Below the pieces are notes generated by a model. The model searched no databases. It was not told where the DNA came from and saw nothing but the letters and a program-made list of their open reading frames with translations. 64,000 bases of DNA, from positions 1,966,608 through 2,030,607 of the forward strand of contig NZ_LT706987.1 in assembly GCF_900155655.1 (NCBI RefSeq). Direction: 5' to 3'. Both the position numbers and the translations under genes were made by a program. How positions within the stretch are numbered: position 1 is the first letter of the stretch; each line of letters starts with the position of its first letter. This DNA comes from Prevotella ihumii. Lineage in GTDB: Bacteria > Bacteroidota > Bacteroidia > Bacteroidales > Bacteroidaceae. This document shows positions 43,376-52,547 of this stretch, in pieces.

Positions 43376-44080
43376 TTATCCCTCGGTGAAATATTCATTA
43401 AGTACAGCCTCCGCCGAGCCATTTTGGTTGTGCAGGTCGTGTACAATCTTTCCTTTCTCCATCAAGATGATGCGTGTGCATATTTCTGAAACGAAGTTGA
43501 GGTTATGGCTCGATATAAGCACTGTTGTTCCAAACTCTTTGTTGAGTTGTTGTATGGTTTTGGCAATATTGATTTGCGATGATGGGTCAAGGTAGTTGAA
43601 AGGTTCGTCAAGTATCAATACCTTTGGATTGACTATCATTGCCGCAATGATGCCTATTTTCTGTCGGTTGCCTTCAGAGAAGTTTTTGATGTATTTTCCT
43701 ACACCCAATATTTCGTCACGCATCAGCGGTTTGTAACGTTCCAAACGTTCGGCAAGTGTGGCATCGTCAATGTTATACAATTTGGCAATAACACCAAAAA
43801 ACTCTTCAGGCGAATAGAAATCTATCAAGAAGCCCTTGTCTACATACGACCCTGTGTAGGCTTTCCATTCGGTGCTCTGCGTAACAGGTTTGCCTCCCGA
43901 CCACACCTGTCCATCGTTGGCACGGATAAGGTCGAGTATGAGGCGCATCAACGTGGTTTTTCCTGCTCCGTTGTTGCCTACAAGACCTATCAGTTCGCCC
44001 TCGTTCAGGGTGAGCTGGTCTATGTCTATTACTATTTTATCATCGTATTGCTTTTTCAGCTGTTCTATTTTTATTTCCAT
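43376..44080 (-). CDS. ABC transporter ATP-binding protein
   Basis: 234 residues with Walker A GLVGNNGAGKTTLMR, a signature-like NFSEGNRQKIGI, and Walker B KVLILDEPFNYLD, then ISSHNLNFV. It is of the ABC-2/CcmA type that works with a membrane partner. The partner is the upstream DUF5687 gene, 41 bp away, and the two form an exporter or gliding-type pair. The exported substrate is not known. Confidence 0.92.
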   Translation of the reverse strand: MEIKIEQLKKQYDDKIVIDIDQLTLNEGELIGLVGNNGAGKTTLMRLILDLIRANDGQVWSGGKPVTQSTEWKAYTGSYVDKGFLIDFYSPEEFFGVIAKLYNIDDATLAERLERYKPLMRDEILGVGKYIKNFSEGNRQKIGIIAAMIVNPKVLILDEPFNYLDPSSQINIAKTIQQLNKEFGTTVLISSHNLNFVSEICTRIILMEKGKIVHDLHNQNGSAEAVLNEYFTEG

Positions 44081-44121
44081 ATCTTTCTTGTTTGTTACCT
44101 TAATATATATAGCGTGTCAGT

Positions 44122-45498
44122 CTATTTGCGGTAGGTTTCAAAATATTTGTGTCTGTTCTTTTCGTAGTGTTTGGCTATGGCTGCAAGGATAGGACGATGA
44201 AGAGCTACACCTAAGAGTCCAACGCCTGTGAAGAGCCAATAGAGAATTGTGGCATCTAAGAATGCAATCAGCACCATTGGTAACAACAGGACGGCAAATG
44301 TGAGTCCGAACGCCTGAGCAGAGAAGTTAGCCCCCTGCTGGTTGAACATCGACTTATCGAACAAGTCCATACGCTTTGCCAAAAATACGTACAGCATCAT
44401 TAGCAGGTTGCAGAAACCTACAATGAGCAAGAACAAACTGCCGATGAACGCCAAAGGTATGCCAAAAATAAAGTGAGTAGGCAAGACTATCGCTGTAGAA
44501 ACTATCGCCAAGAGCACACTGCAATAATATTGTCGGCGGAAAAGTTGGGCTACATCAAACGGACGTGTCCACATACCTTCTATATAGTTGCCTATTACGC
44601 TCAATGTGTTTTGAAGATAGACGATGGGCAAGATGATAATTCCAAATATAAAGTTGTCCAATAGACTGATGTCTTGACCATTTTCAGCATACGTAGAACC
44701 GTGCATATAGTTTGAAGCAGCGAGGAGCAGCAGCAATATCCATAAGAAGCGGAAACGTGGCGAACGCAAGAAGGGACGAAACTCTAAAGCGTACAATGTG
44801 CTAAGACTATTGCCCTTTACACGTTCGGTGTGGCTCTTGCTCTCGTTATATCCACGGAGCGTAGTCATATACTTTGTTATCGTCACCAAAGCCACTGCCG
44901 CCAAGCCACAGAAGCCCAAGACAAAAGGCAACACAGGTAAGGCAAAGAAATTGACAGCGTATGCCGCAGACACCACCCAATAGATAATCCACATGGCCAA
45001 CGTAGGCAAGCGGTCAACCCAACGATTTACCTTGTGCATAGCCGAGATAAACATACTGTTGGTCAACGACAAAAGGAGAAATATAGCCCCATAACCCATT
45101 GCCACCCAAGGCGAAAGCAACGAAAAAGCAATGATGACCAACGGCACCACCCAACCTATGGTAAAAATGTCGAAAACATTAGAGATGACTACAAACCAGT
45201 GCCATGATGCGTCGTCGACAGGTCGGGTCTTGAAATAAGCTGGCATTAGCACGGGGTCGTCTTTGAAGAAGTATTTCATCACAAGGTCGAACCCTGCCAC
45301 TGCCACTCCTGCCACGGCAAGCACCATGGTCCAGTCTACACCGCCCAACATTTGGTGCAGCTCCTCCTGCGCAACAATAGCCCCAACGGTGAGCGAACCC
45401 AAAATAAGCACATAGAAATAGGTGAAGAGAAAGAAATTCTTCCACTTAAAGTTGCGTTTCTTTTGCAGCAACCAATGGTTGATGAGAAGTTTTAACAT
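44122..45498 (-). CDS. DUF5687 family ABC-type membrane protein
   Basis: 458 residues with about ten hydrophobic segments (LFTYFYVLILGSLTVGAIVA; VPLVIIAFSLLSPWVAMGYG; LLMMLYVFLAKRMDLF), and the Bacteroidota DUF5687 pattern starting MLKLLINHWLLQKKRNFKWK. It is the permease partner of the downstream ATP-binding gene. The start at 45498 is preferred because the earlier ATG (45534) lies upstream of the -7 element of the promoter at 45523-45554. It is read divergently from the phosphatase gene. Confidence 0.82.
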   Translation of the reverse strand: MLKLLINHWLLQKKRNFKWKNFFLFTYFYVLILGSLTVGAIVAQEELHQMLGGVDWTMVLAVAGVAVAGFDLVMKYFFKDDPVLMPAYFKTRPVDDASWHWFVVISNVFDIFTIGWVVPLVIIAFSLLSPWVAMGYGAIFLLLSLTNSMFISAMHKVNRWVDRLPTLAMWIIYWVVSAAYAVNFFALPVLPFVLGFCGLAAVALVTITKYMTTLRGYNESKSHTERVKGNSLSTLYALEFRPFLRSPRFRFLWILLLLLAASNYMHGSTYAENGQDISLLDNFIFGIIILPIVYLQNTLSVIGNYIEGMWTRPFDVAQLFRRQYYCSVLLAIVSTAIVLPTHFIFGIPLAFIGSLFLLIVGFCNLLMMLYVFLAKRMDLFDKSMFNQQGANFSAQAFGLTFAVLLLPMVLIAFLDATILYWLFTGVGLLGVALHRPILAAIAKHYEKNRHKYFETYRK

Positions 45499-45522
45499 AG
45501 AATATTTGTAAATAAAGTTTCG

Positions 45523-45554
45523 CAAAAGTAACAATAATATAAGAAAATGGCAAA
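45523..45554 (-). promoter_or_regulatory. Consensus promoter of the DUF5687-ATPase pair
   Basis: Minus strand: TTTG (45554-45551), 20 bases, TACTTTTG (45530-45523). This exact match leaves a leader of about 18-20 bases. The opposing gene has TATCTTTG at 45573-45580, so the two promoters are close together. Confidence 0.75.
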
Positions 45555-45652
45555 GAATTGAACATTATTTAGTATCTTTGCAAGGCTCATAAACGTTATT
45601 TATCAATAGCCAAAGAGCAAAGAAAGCATAAGCAATTTACAATCAAAAGGAT

Positions 45653-47119
45653 ATGAAAAAACTATACACGACAGCTTTAATCCTCGCACTCGCTATTGCG
45701 GCACATGCACAAGTGGCACGACCAAAGTTGGTGGTGGGACTTGTGGTAGACCAAATGCGATGGGACTACCTTTATTATTATTACAACGAATACGGCACAG
45801 GCGGACTGCGTCGCTTGCTCGCCGAGGGTTTTTCGTACGAAAATACCCACATCAACTATGCCCCTACGGTAACAGCCATTGGACACGCCTCTATCTATTC
45901 AGGCTCTGTACCAGCCCTTCACGGCATTGCTGGCAATCATTTTTGGGAAAACGACAAGCTCGTTTACTGCTGCGATGACCCTAAGGTGCAGACCGTTGGA
46001 TCTAACAGCAAGGAAGGGCAGATGAGCCCACACAGAATGTTGTCCACCACGATAGGCGACCAACTAAAGTTGGCTACTAACTTTCGTTCCAAAGTGATAG
46101 GCGTTGCGCTGAAAGACCGTGCATCTATTCTTCCTGCTGGACACTCGGCAGATGCGGCTTACTGGTGGGATACCTCGGCAGGCCATTTCGTTTCGTCTAC
46201 CTTCTATATGGATAAACTGCCTAAATGGGTGGACGATTTCAATAAGAAGAACCATACCGAACCTAAGTTTAACATAAAGATGTCGAACCTCGGTGTAACG
46301 ATGACGTTTAAAATGGCTGAGGCTGCATTAGAGAACGAACGCTTAGGACAGGGCGACGAAACCGATATGCTTGCTGTGAGCATCTCTTCAACAGACGCCA
46401 TAGGGCACGAATACAGCACACGCGGAACAGAAAATCACGATGTGTATATGCAGTTGGACAAGGATTTGGCACACTTCCTCAACGCCTTAGACCAAAAGGT
46501 GGGACGTGGCAACTACCTTCTCTTTCTTTCTGCCGACCACGGAGCAGCCCACAACTACAATTTCTTGAACGGCAAACGCATACCCGCAGGAGCTTTCGAA
46601 TATAAGAAAGCTGTGAAAGACCTCAATGCCTTTCTTCAGCAAAAGCACGGCATACAACCTGTTATGGGCGAGGACAACTACCAGTTCTACCTTAACGATA
46701 GCATTATAGCTCAAGCTGGCAAGAAGAAACAAGACGTGGTAAACGATGCTGTGGAATATTTGCGCCAAGACCCACAATACCTCTATGTGTTTGACGAGGA
46801 ACAAATAAGCACTACAACGATGCCCGACTTCCTTAAAACACGTATGCAACACGGCTATATACGCCATCGTTCAGGCGAAATAGGGGTGGTGACACGCCCA
46901 CAATTCTTCGGTGCTAAAAACTCGCCCGACTATCGTGGCACATCGCACGGACAGCCCTTTGCTTACGACAATCACATACCTTGGCTGATGTATGGTTGGA
47001 ACATCAAGCACGGCGAAACCAACACAGAGACAACCATCAACGACATTGCAGCCACCGTGTGCGCAATGCTCAAAATACAAATGCCTAACGGCTGCATCGG
47101 AAAACCTATATTAAGATAA
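45653..47119 (+). CDS. PafA-like alkaline phosphatase
   Basis: 488 residues with a signal peptide (ALILALAIAAHAQ). Alkaline-phosphatase-superfamily core: metal-ligand start LVVGLVVDQMRWDYL, the catalytic Thr in YAPTVTAIGHASIYSG, VALKDRASILPAGHSADAAY (the Lys/Arg pair of PafA), and metal ligands SSTDAIGHEY, LSADHGA and the final TSHGQP. PafA from Elizabethkingia is a phosphate-releasing monoesterase secreted to the periplasm. Here it would scavenge phosphate outside the cytoplasm. The gene is followed at 15 bp by the first deoxynucleoside kinase. Confidence 0.9.
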   Translation: MKKLYTTALILALAIAAHAQVARPKLVVGLVVDQMRWDYLYYYYNEYGTGGLRRLLAEGFSYENTHINYAPTVTAIGHASIYSGSVPALHGIAGNHFWENDKLVYCCDDPKVQTVGSNSKEGQMSPHRMLSTTIGDQLKLATNFRSKVIGVALKDRASILPAGHSADAAYWWDTSAGHFVSSTFYMDKLPKWVDDFNKKNHTEPKFNIKMSNLGVTMTFKMAEAALENERLGQGDETDMLAVSISSTDAIGHEYSTRGTENHDVYMQLDKDLAHFLNALDQKVGRGNYLLFLSADHGAAHNYNFLNGKRIPAGAFEYKKAVKDLNAFLQQKHGIQPVMGEDNYQFYLNDSIIAQAGKKKQDVVNDAVEYLRQDPQYLYVFDEEQISTTTMPDFLKTRMQHGYIRHRSGEIGVVTRPQFFGAKNSPDYRGTSHGQPFAYDNHIPWLMYGWNIKHGETNTETTINDIAATVCAMLKIQMPNGCIGKPILR

Positions 47120-47134
47120 GATAAAACCCTACCT

Positions 47135-47749
47135 ATGCACATAGCAATAGCAGGTAATATTGGGAGTGGAAAAACCACACTGACCACAATGTTGGCAAAG
47201 CGTTACAGCTGGAAGCCAAGATTTGAGTCGGTAGAATACAATCCTTATCTCGATGATTACTACAAGGACATAAAGCGATGGTCGTTCGCAATGGAAATAT
47301 TCTTCCTCAAAGAACGATTTAAAGACCTATTGGAAATTAGCGAAGAGCAAGTAAACGTGATACAAGACCGCTCCATCTACGAGGGGGTGTACGTGTTTAC
47401 AGCCAACAATTACGCTATGGGAAACCTCGATGAACGTGATTACGAAACCTATATGGAACTCTTTGAGGATATGACCGATGCTGTGAAATATCCCGACCTT
47501 ATGATTTACCTGCGGTCGTCAGTGAGCCATCTTGTGGCAAACATAGAGAAACGAGGTAGAGACTACGAGCAGAAAATGCCCTTGGAATACCTCGAAAACA
47601 TCAACAAACGCTATGAAGACTTTATACAAAATCAATATAAAGGGCGAGTTTTGATAATAGATGTAGACCAATTGGACTATCAGCACAATCCAAAAGACTT
47701 CGGCTTTATCACCGATAAGATAGACCGTGAGCTTTTCGGACTTTTCTAA
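47135..47749 (+). CDS. Deoxynucleoside kinase (copy 1)
   Basis: 204 residues of the Drosophila-dNK/deoxyadenosine kinase family. The P-loop is AIAGNIGSGKTTLT (5-18), the base-binding DRS-type motif is QDRSIYEGVYVF, and the Arg-rich lid is YLRSSVSHLVANIEKRGR. These enzymes phosphorylate salvaged deoxynucleosides, usually dA/dG or dC in Bacteroidota. A paralogue follows after 36 bp. Whether the pair forms a heterodimer as in Lactobacillus dAK/dGK is open. Confidence 0.9.
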   Translation: MHIAIAGNIGSGKTTLTTMLAKRYSWKPRFESVEYNPYLDDYYKDIKRWSFAMEIFFLKERFKDLLEISEEQVNVIQDRSIYEGVYVFTANNYAMGNLDERDYETYMELFEDMTDAVKYPDLMIYLRSSVSHLVANIEKRGRDYEQKMPLEYLENINKRYEDFIQNQYKGRVLIIDVDQLDYQHNPKDFGFITDKIDRELFGLF

Positions 47750-47785
47750 ACACAATCAAAAAAAATCATAGAACAACATACAACT

Positions 47786-48406
47786 ATGCATATAGCAATA
47801 GCAGGAAACATTGGTGCGGGCAAAACCACATTGACCAAGATGCTCGCCAAAAGATATGGTTGGACGGCTCAATTCGAACCCGTAGACAACAATCCTTATT
47901 TGGAAGACTACTATGAGGATATGAACAGATGGGCTTTCAATCTGCAAATCTACTTCCTCAACAAGCGTTTTCGTGACGTGGTGGCTATCTCTCGTTCGGA
48001 AGATACCATCATTCAGGACCGTACCATATTTGAAGATGCACGCATCTTTGCACCCAATCTGCACGATATGGGACTGATGAGCGACCGCGACTTTGACAAT
48101 TATACCCATCTTTTCGACTTGATGCTCTCGTTGGTGAAGCTGCCCGACTTGCTTATCTATATTCGCAGCTCGGTTCCTCACCTTATCGACCACATTCAGC
48201 AACGTGGTCGTGAGTACGAGCAGACAATGCGCATCGACTATCTCCGTGGTCTGAACGAAAGATACGAAGAATGGATAAAATCGTACGATGGACAATTGAT
48301 GATTGTGGACGGCGACAATACCGACTTTGCCAAGAACCCACAAGATCTCCAACGCATTACGGATATGATAGACGAACGCTTGTTTGGTCTTTTTCCATCA
48401 GTATAA
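47786..48406 (+). CDS. Deoxynucleoside kinase (copy 2)
   Basis: 206 residues, a tandem paralogue of the preceding gene. It has the P-loop AIAGNIGAGKTTLT, QDRTIFEDARIFA in place of QDRSIYEGVYVF, and the lid IRSSVPHLIDHIQQRGREYE. The two copies differ in the base-recognition region (EDARIF against EGVYVF), so different base specificity is likely. In lactobacilli, tandem kinases form a dAK/dGK heterodimer; the same could hold here. trxB begins about 115 bp downstream. Confidence 0.9.
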   Translation: MHIAIAGNIGAGKTTLTKMLAKRYGWTAQFEPVDNNPYLEDYYEDMNRWAFNLQIYFLNKRFRDVVAISRSEDTIIQDRTIFEDARIFAPNLHDMGLMSDRDFDNYTHLFDLMLSLVKLPDLLIYIRSSVPHLIDHIQQRGREYEQTMRIDYLRGLNERYEEWIKSYDGQLMIVDGDNTDFAKNPQDLQRITDMIDERLFGLFPSV

Positions 48407-48521
48407 GTGCACCAACAGACCTGAGATGGAGAAGAACGGATAGCACCAAGGTGCAAAAAACCTACCAACTGACGAATTGACAGACTTAATTAAAGGCACA
48501 AATTTTGTTAATAAACATATT

Positions 48522-49463
48522 ATGGAAAAAGTAAAAACATTGATTATAGGTAGCGGTCCTGCTGGTTATACAGCCGCTATTTATGCTGGTCGCTCTAACT
48601 TGCAGCCAGTGCTTTATTGTGGTTTGCAACCAGGTGGACAGCTCACAACCACAACAGTGATTGAAAATTACCCAGGTTTCAAGGAAGGTGTAGATGCCAA
48701 CACATTGATGATAGAGATGCGCGAGCAAGCTGTCAATATGGGAGCAGAGGTTCGCGACGGTGCTATTGTTAAGGCAGACCTTAGCAAGCGTCCATTCGTG
48801 TTAGAGGACGACCACGGCAATGTAATCGAGGCGAATACTGTTATCATCGCCACAGGTGCAAGTGCTAAGTATTTGGGCTTGAGCGACGAAGAGAAATACC
48901 GTGGTCAGGGTGTAAGTGCTTGTGCTACTTGCGACGGCTTCTTCTATCGCAAACGCACCGTAGCCGTAGTAGGTGGTGGCGACACAGCTTGCGAAGAGGC
49001 AATGTATCTTTCAAGCCTTGCAAAGAAGGTGTATATGATTGTGCGTAAGCCATTCCTCCGTGCATCGGAGATTATGCAAAGGCGTGTAATGGAAAAGGAG
49101 AATATCGAGATTCTTTTCAATACCAACACACTGGGTCTCTATGGTGAAAACGGCGTTGAAGGTGCACACCTTGTACGCTTCAAGGGCGAAGAAAACGAGG
49201 AGAAATACGACATCGCAATCGATGGTTTCTTCCTTGGTATCGGTCATCAACCTAACACCGAACTCTTTAAGGGTCAGTTGGATATGGACGAGCAAGGCTT
49301 CCTCATCACCAATGGTATGTCGGCAGCTACCAGCGTAGAGGGTGTTTATGCAGCAGGCGATGTGGCAGACCCTATTTATCGTCAAGGTGTTGTAGCAGCA
49401 GGAAGTGGTGCTATTGCAGCTATCGAGGCAGAGCGTTTCCTCCAAGCTAAGGGCGAAAAGTAA
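48522..49463 (+). CDS. trxB: Thioredoxin reductase
   Basis: 313 residues, low-molecular-weight flavoprotein type. It has FAD-binding IIGSGPAGYTAAIYA, the redox pair CATCDG (C134 and C137), NADPH-binding AVVGGGDTACEEAMYL, and a final GVYAAGDVADP that contacts FAD. TrxB reduces thioredoxin with NADPH. Placing it near deoxynucleoside kinases and nrdAB (about 3 kb away) is consistent with supply of reducing power for ribonucleotide reduction. The start MEKVKTLIIGSG at 48522 is chosen over an upstream ATG that adds 15 unusual residues. Confidence 0.95.
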   Translation: MEKVKTLIIGSGPAGYTAAIYAGRSNLQPVLYCGLQPGGQLTTTTVIENYPGFKEGVDANTLMIEMREQAVNMGAEVRDGAIVKADLSKRPFVLEDDHGNVIEANTVIIATGASAKYLGLSDEEKYRGQGVSACATCDGFFYRKRTVAVVGGGDTACEEAMYLSSLAKKVYMIVRKPFLRASEIMQRRVMEKENIEILFNTNTLGLYGENGVEGAHLVRFKGEENEEKYDIAIDGFFLGIGHQPNTELFKGQLDMDEQGFLITNGMSAATSVEGVYAAGDVADPIYRQGVVAAGSGAIAAIEAERFLQAKGEK

Positions 49464-49571
49464 AACAACGACCAAGTTTTTTTTAGATGCAATTGAGGCG
49501 AGAAGGCTTCTCGGTTTAAGAGAGGCAGTCGCGCCTTTTTTGGTTGGGGGGAGGGCAGACTATTCCGATTG

Positions 49572-49659
49572 GTAGGACAAGTCGGACCTGTCGGACCTGT
49601 CGGACAAGTCGGACGGGTCGGACAAGTCGGACGGGTCGGACCTGTCGGACGGGTCTGAT
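49572..49659. repeat. Nine-unit GTCNGACNN array plus a degenerate unit
   Basis: Units from 49581 have spacers CT, CT, AA, GG, AA, GG, CT, GG and mostly G centres. A degenerate GTAGGACAA precedes the array. The array points in one sense (all G-centred), unlike the self-complementary copies at 5467 and 24674. Confidence 0.75.
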
Positions 49660-49722
49660 GTGCTCCCCCCTTCCTCCCCCAAAAAACCTATTCATTTATT
49701 TTGAACATTCGTCTAATTAACG

Positions 49723-49730
49723 TACCTTTG
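49723..49730 (+). promoter_or_regulatory. -7 element of the PBP gene
   Basis: TACCTTTG followed by CACG, with TTTTGAAC about 20 bases upstream in the -33 region. The leader is about 65 bases long. Confidence 0.55.
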
Positions 49731-49800
49731 CACGTAAAGCGAACGTAAGTTGCACAGCGACAGGCTCTACAGTGCGTTCTAAACAAAAGCAAAGCAAGAT

Positions 49801-52104
49801 ATGACAAGACATCTCGTACATATATTTTGGGGAATATTACTTTTTTGCGTAGGTTTTACCACCATTTTTTTTGTGTCTGTATGGAATGGGTGGATAGGCT
49901 ATATGCCTGATATGGAGGAACTTTCAAACCCTATTGATAAATTTGCCTCACAGGTTTACTCTGCCGATGCTAAACTCATAGGCACATGGAATCAAGATAA
50001 CGCCAATCGTGTAGCCGTAGATTATAACAGCCTTTCTCCACACCTTGTTCACGCCCTTGTAGCTACCGAGGACGAGCGATTTTACGAACATTCGGGAATA
50101 GACTTTATTGCCCTTGGTCGTGCGGTGGTGAAGCGTGGAATTATGGGGCACGACAATGCTGGTGGTGGGTCTACCATTACCCAACAGTTGGCTAAACAGG
50201 TGTATTCTGAAAAGGCACACAGCACCATAGAACGCCTTTTGCAAAAGCCCATAGAATGGATAATTGCTGTAAAATTGGAACGCTATTTCACCAAAGAAGA
50301 GATTATTGCGATGTATTTCAATTACTTCGACTTCCTTCACAATGCAGTGGGTATAAAGCGAGCTGCCAATATCTATTTCAATAAAGAACCTCGCCATCTG
50401 AATGTTACCGAGGCTGCCACCCTTGTGGGCTTGTGCAAAAACCCTTCTATGTTCAATCCGCTTCGCCACGAAGAACGTTGCCGCAATCGCCGCAACGTAG
50501 TGTTGATGCAGATGACAAAGTGTGGCTACATCACCAAAGAAGAATTTAACGAACTCATAGAACGTCCCTTGGCAATCAACTACTCTAAGGCGAAGTATAT
50601 AAAGGGGTCGGGCGACTATTTTCAAGCCTTCCTCCGTCAGTATATGATGGCGAAGAAGCCTGAACGCAAACGCTATCAGGAGTGGCAGCAACGCGAGTTT
50701 GTGCTCGACTCTGTAGCTTGGGAAACTGACCCTCTCTATGGTTGGTGCAACAAAAACACCAAGCGCAATGGCGAAAACTATAACGTAAATACCGATGGAT
50801 TGCGCATCTATACCACCATCGATACACGTATGCAGCAGTATGCCGAACAAGCTGTGCGCAAGCACGTTGGCGGTTATTTGCAAGCAGAATTTAATCGTGC
50901 CAACCGATACAAGAAGAATGCGCCTTTTTCTGCCAACCTTTCGCGTAGAACCATTAAGGCTATACTCAACAGAGCTTGTAAGCAAAGTCGACGTTACCTC
51001 GCCTTGAAAGCGCAAGGCGCATCGGGCGAAGAGATTAAACGAAGCTTTCGTACCCCTCACGAGATGACCCTCTTCACCTATCACGGCACTGTAGATACGG
51101 TGATGACACCTATCGACTCGATACGTTATTACAAGTCGTTCCTGCGCTCAGCCTTTATGAGTATGGAGGTAAAGACGGGTGCGGTAAAGGCGTATGTGGG
51201 CGGTATAGACTACGAACACTTCAAGTATGATATGGTAATGGGTGGTCGCCGTCAGGTGGGTTCTACCATCAAACCTTACCTTTATGCCCTTGCTATGCAA
51301 AACGGAATGACCCCTTGTACCACTGCCCCTAACGTGCAGCGCACTTACGGCGGCTGGACTCCTCGCAATGGGTCGCACGCTCGCTATGGACAGCAAGTGC
51401 CGTTAAGATGGGGATTGCAGCAGTCTAACAACTGGATTTCGGCTTACCTTATCAATCTGCTTGGCCCTTCGCAGTTTGTGAATATCCTTCACGATTTCGG
51501 TTTCCACAATCCCGATATTGACAAGAACACCTCGCCTGTGCTCTGTCTTGGTCCTTCCGAACTCTCTGTGGGCGAAATGTGTAGTGCTTACACCACCTTT
51601 GCCAACCATGGTGTGCGCTGTGCACCGCTATTTGTTACCAAGATAGAGGATAGCCACGGCAATGTTATTGCTAAGTTCCAACCACTGATGAACGAGGTTA
51701 TTTCGGAAGAAAGTTCTTATCAAATGCTCGATATGCTTCAAGCCGTTATCGAAGGTGGTACAGGTGGTCGATTGCGCTATCGCTACAACCTACACAGCGA
51801 TATTGGCGGTAAGACAGGTACAACCAACAACAACTCTGACGGTTGGTTTATGGGCATCACCCCCGAACTTGTAAATGGCTGTTGGGTAGGTGGTGAAGAC
51901 CGCGACATTCACTTCGATAACACGGCTATGGGTCAGGGTGCTACGATGGCACTCCCTATTTGGGCTTACTATATGCAACTCGTATTTGCAGATAAGACCT
52001 TGCATTATAACGACAACGCTAAGTTTGACATTCCTCAAGGCTATAACCCTTGCCAATCGGCTGACACCATTTCGGTGAATGGCATACAGGAGATATATTT
52101 TTAG
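49801..52104 (+). CDS. Class A penicillin-binding protein (PBP1A-type)
   Basis: 767 residues. One N-terminal membrane anchor is followed by a GT51 glycosyltransferase domain (ATEDERFYEHSGID, GGGSTITQQLAKQ) and a transpeptidase domain with SxxK in GSTIKP (about 490), SxN in QSNNW, and KTG in GGKTGTTNNNSDGW. It polymerises and crosslinks peptidoglycan. The usual PBP1A architecture is complete and no motif is missing. It has its own promoter and stands alone. Confidence 0.95.
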   Translation: MTRHLVHIFWGILLFCVGFTTIFFVSVWNGWIGYMPDMEELSNPIDKFASQVYSADAKLIGTWNQDNANRVAVDYNSLSPHLVHALVATEDERFYEHSGIDFIALGRAVVKRGIMGHDNAGGGSTITQQLAKQVYSEKAHSTIERLLQKPIEWIIAVKLERYFTKEEIIAMYFNYFDFLHNAVGIKRAANIYFNKEPRHLNVTEAATLVGLCKNPSMFNPLRHEERCRNRRNVVLMQMTKCGYITKEEFNELIERPLAINYSKAKYIKGSGDYFQAFLRQYMMAKKPERKRYQEWQQREFVLDSVAWETDPLYGWCNKNTKRNGENYNVNTDGLRIYTTIDTRMQQYAEQAVRKHVGGYLQAEFNRANRYKKNAPFSANLSRRTIKAILNRACKQSRRYLALKAQGASGEEIKRSFRTPHEMTLFTYHGTVDTVMTPIDSIRYYKSFLRSAFMSMEVKTGAVKAYVGGIDYEHFKYDMVMGGRRQVGSTIKPYLYALAMQNGMTPCTTAPNVQRTYGGWTPRNGSHARYGQQVPLRWGLQQSNNWISAYLINLLGPSQFVNILHDFGFHNPDIDKNTSPVLCLGPSELSVGEMCSAYTTFANHGVRCAPLFVTKIEDSHGNVIAKFQPLMNEVISEESSYQMLDMLQAVIEGGTGGRLRYRYNLHSDIGGKTGTTNNNSDGWFMGITPELVNGCWVGGEDRDIHFDNTAMGQGATMALPIWAYYMQLVFADKTLHYNDNAKFDIPQGYNPCQSADTISVNGIQEIYF

Positions 52105-52195
52105 GAATTAGGGAGAGTTAAGCTTTTTAGGAGTTAAGTTTTTTAGGAGTTAAGCGGAGTTAAAAGGAGTTATGCGCGTTCCTCGCTCGGAGTTA
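52105..52195. repeat. GGAGTTAA direct repeats
   Basis: Repeated AGGAGTTAAG-type units follow the PBP stop, interspersed with T runs. The complementary TAACTCCT repeat occurs at 32329-32364. Confidence 0.55.
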
Positions 52196-52219
52196 AAGCC
52201 AAATGCTTTGTGGGGTAAT

Positions 52220-52290
52220 GTAGGGGCTCGATTTATCGAGTTCCGCTTACTAACTTATGATGAGTGGAACTCGATAAATCGTGCCCCTAC
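52220..52290. repeat. 25-bp-arm hairpin
   Basis: The left arm 52220-52244 and right arm 52266-52290 are inverted with one mismatch. Each arm contains the inner palindrome CGATTTATCG or its complement. The sequence TCGAGTTCCGCTTA recurs in weaker form at about 41857 and 56400. Confidence 0.7.
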
Positions 52291-52347
52291 ACGCCCCTTA
52301 CACGCTGCAGACTTTTAGTAAATAGGGTTTGTCGTTTTGGCGAATTA

Positions 52348-52426
52348 ATTGGACTTGTCGGACGAGTCTGACTGGTCCGACTAGTCCGACTGGTCTGACT
52401 GGTCTGATTTGTCCGACTGGTCCGAT
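52348..52426. repeat. Eight-unit GTCNGACNN array upstream of nrdA
   Basis: Units from 52357 with spacers GA, TG, TA, TG, TG, TT, TG. Centres are G, T, C, C, T, T, C, C. It is preceded by GGGTTTGTCGTTTTGGCGAATTAATTGG, similar to the sequence before the 41917 array. Confidence 0.7.
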
Positions 52427-52547
52427 AAAACCACAGATAGCAAAAATATGCTCCCCCCTCCTAACGAATATTGAGAAGTCGCATAGCAAATAAAACTGAT
52501 GAAAGGGTATCCATAAAAACACCTTGAAATAATTTCAAAAATTTTCC

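Larger units (their letters stand above)
49464..49800. other. Intergenic region with hairpin, array and mrcA promoter
   Basis: AGGCG (49496-49500) and CGCCT (49532-49536), followed by TTTTTT, form a weak terminator for trxB. Then comes the array at 49572-49659. The mrcA -7 element TACCTTTG lies at 49723-49730. No gene is visible. Confidence 0.5.

Noticed and set aside
43130..43595. Overlapping open frames encoding (Ser-Asp-X) repeats on both strands
   Set aside because: They are translations of the 9-bp GTCNGACNN arrays; nine bases keep any frame open, so no real proteins are implied. The same holds at 27860-28085 and 41870-42226.
49948..51084. 378-residue open frame opposite the PBP gene
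   Set aside because: Antisense to a complete class A PBP with all motifs; codon bias of the sense gene creates the open frame.
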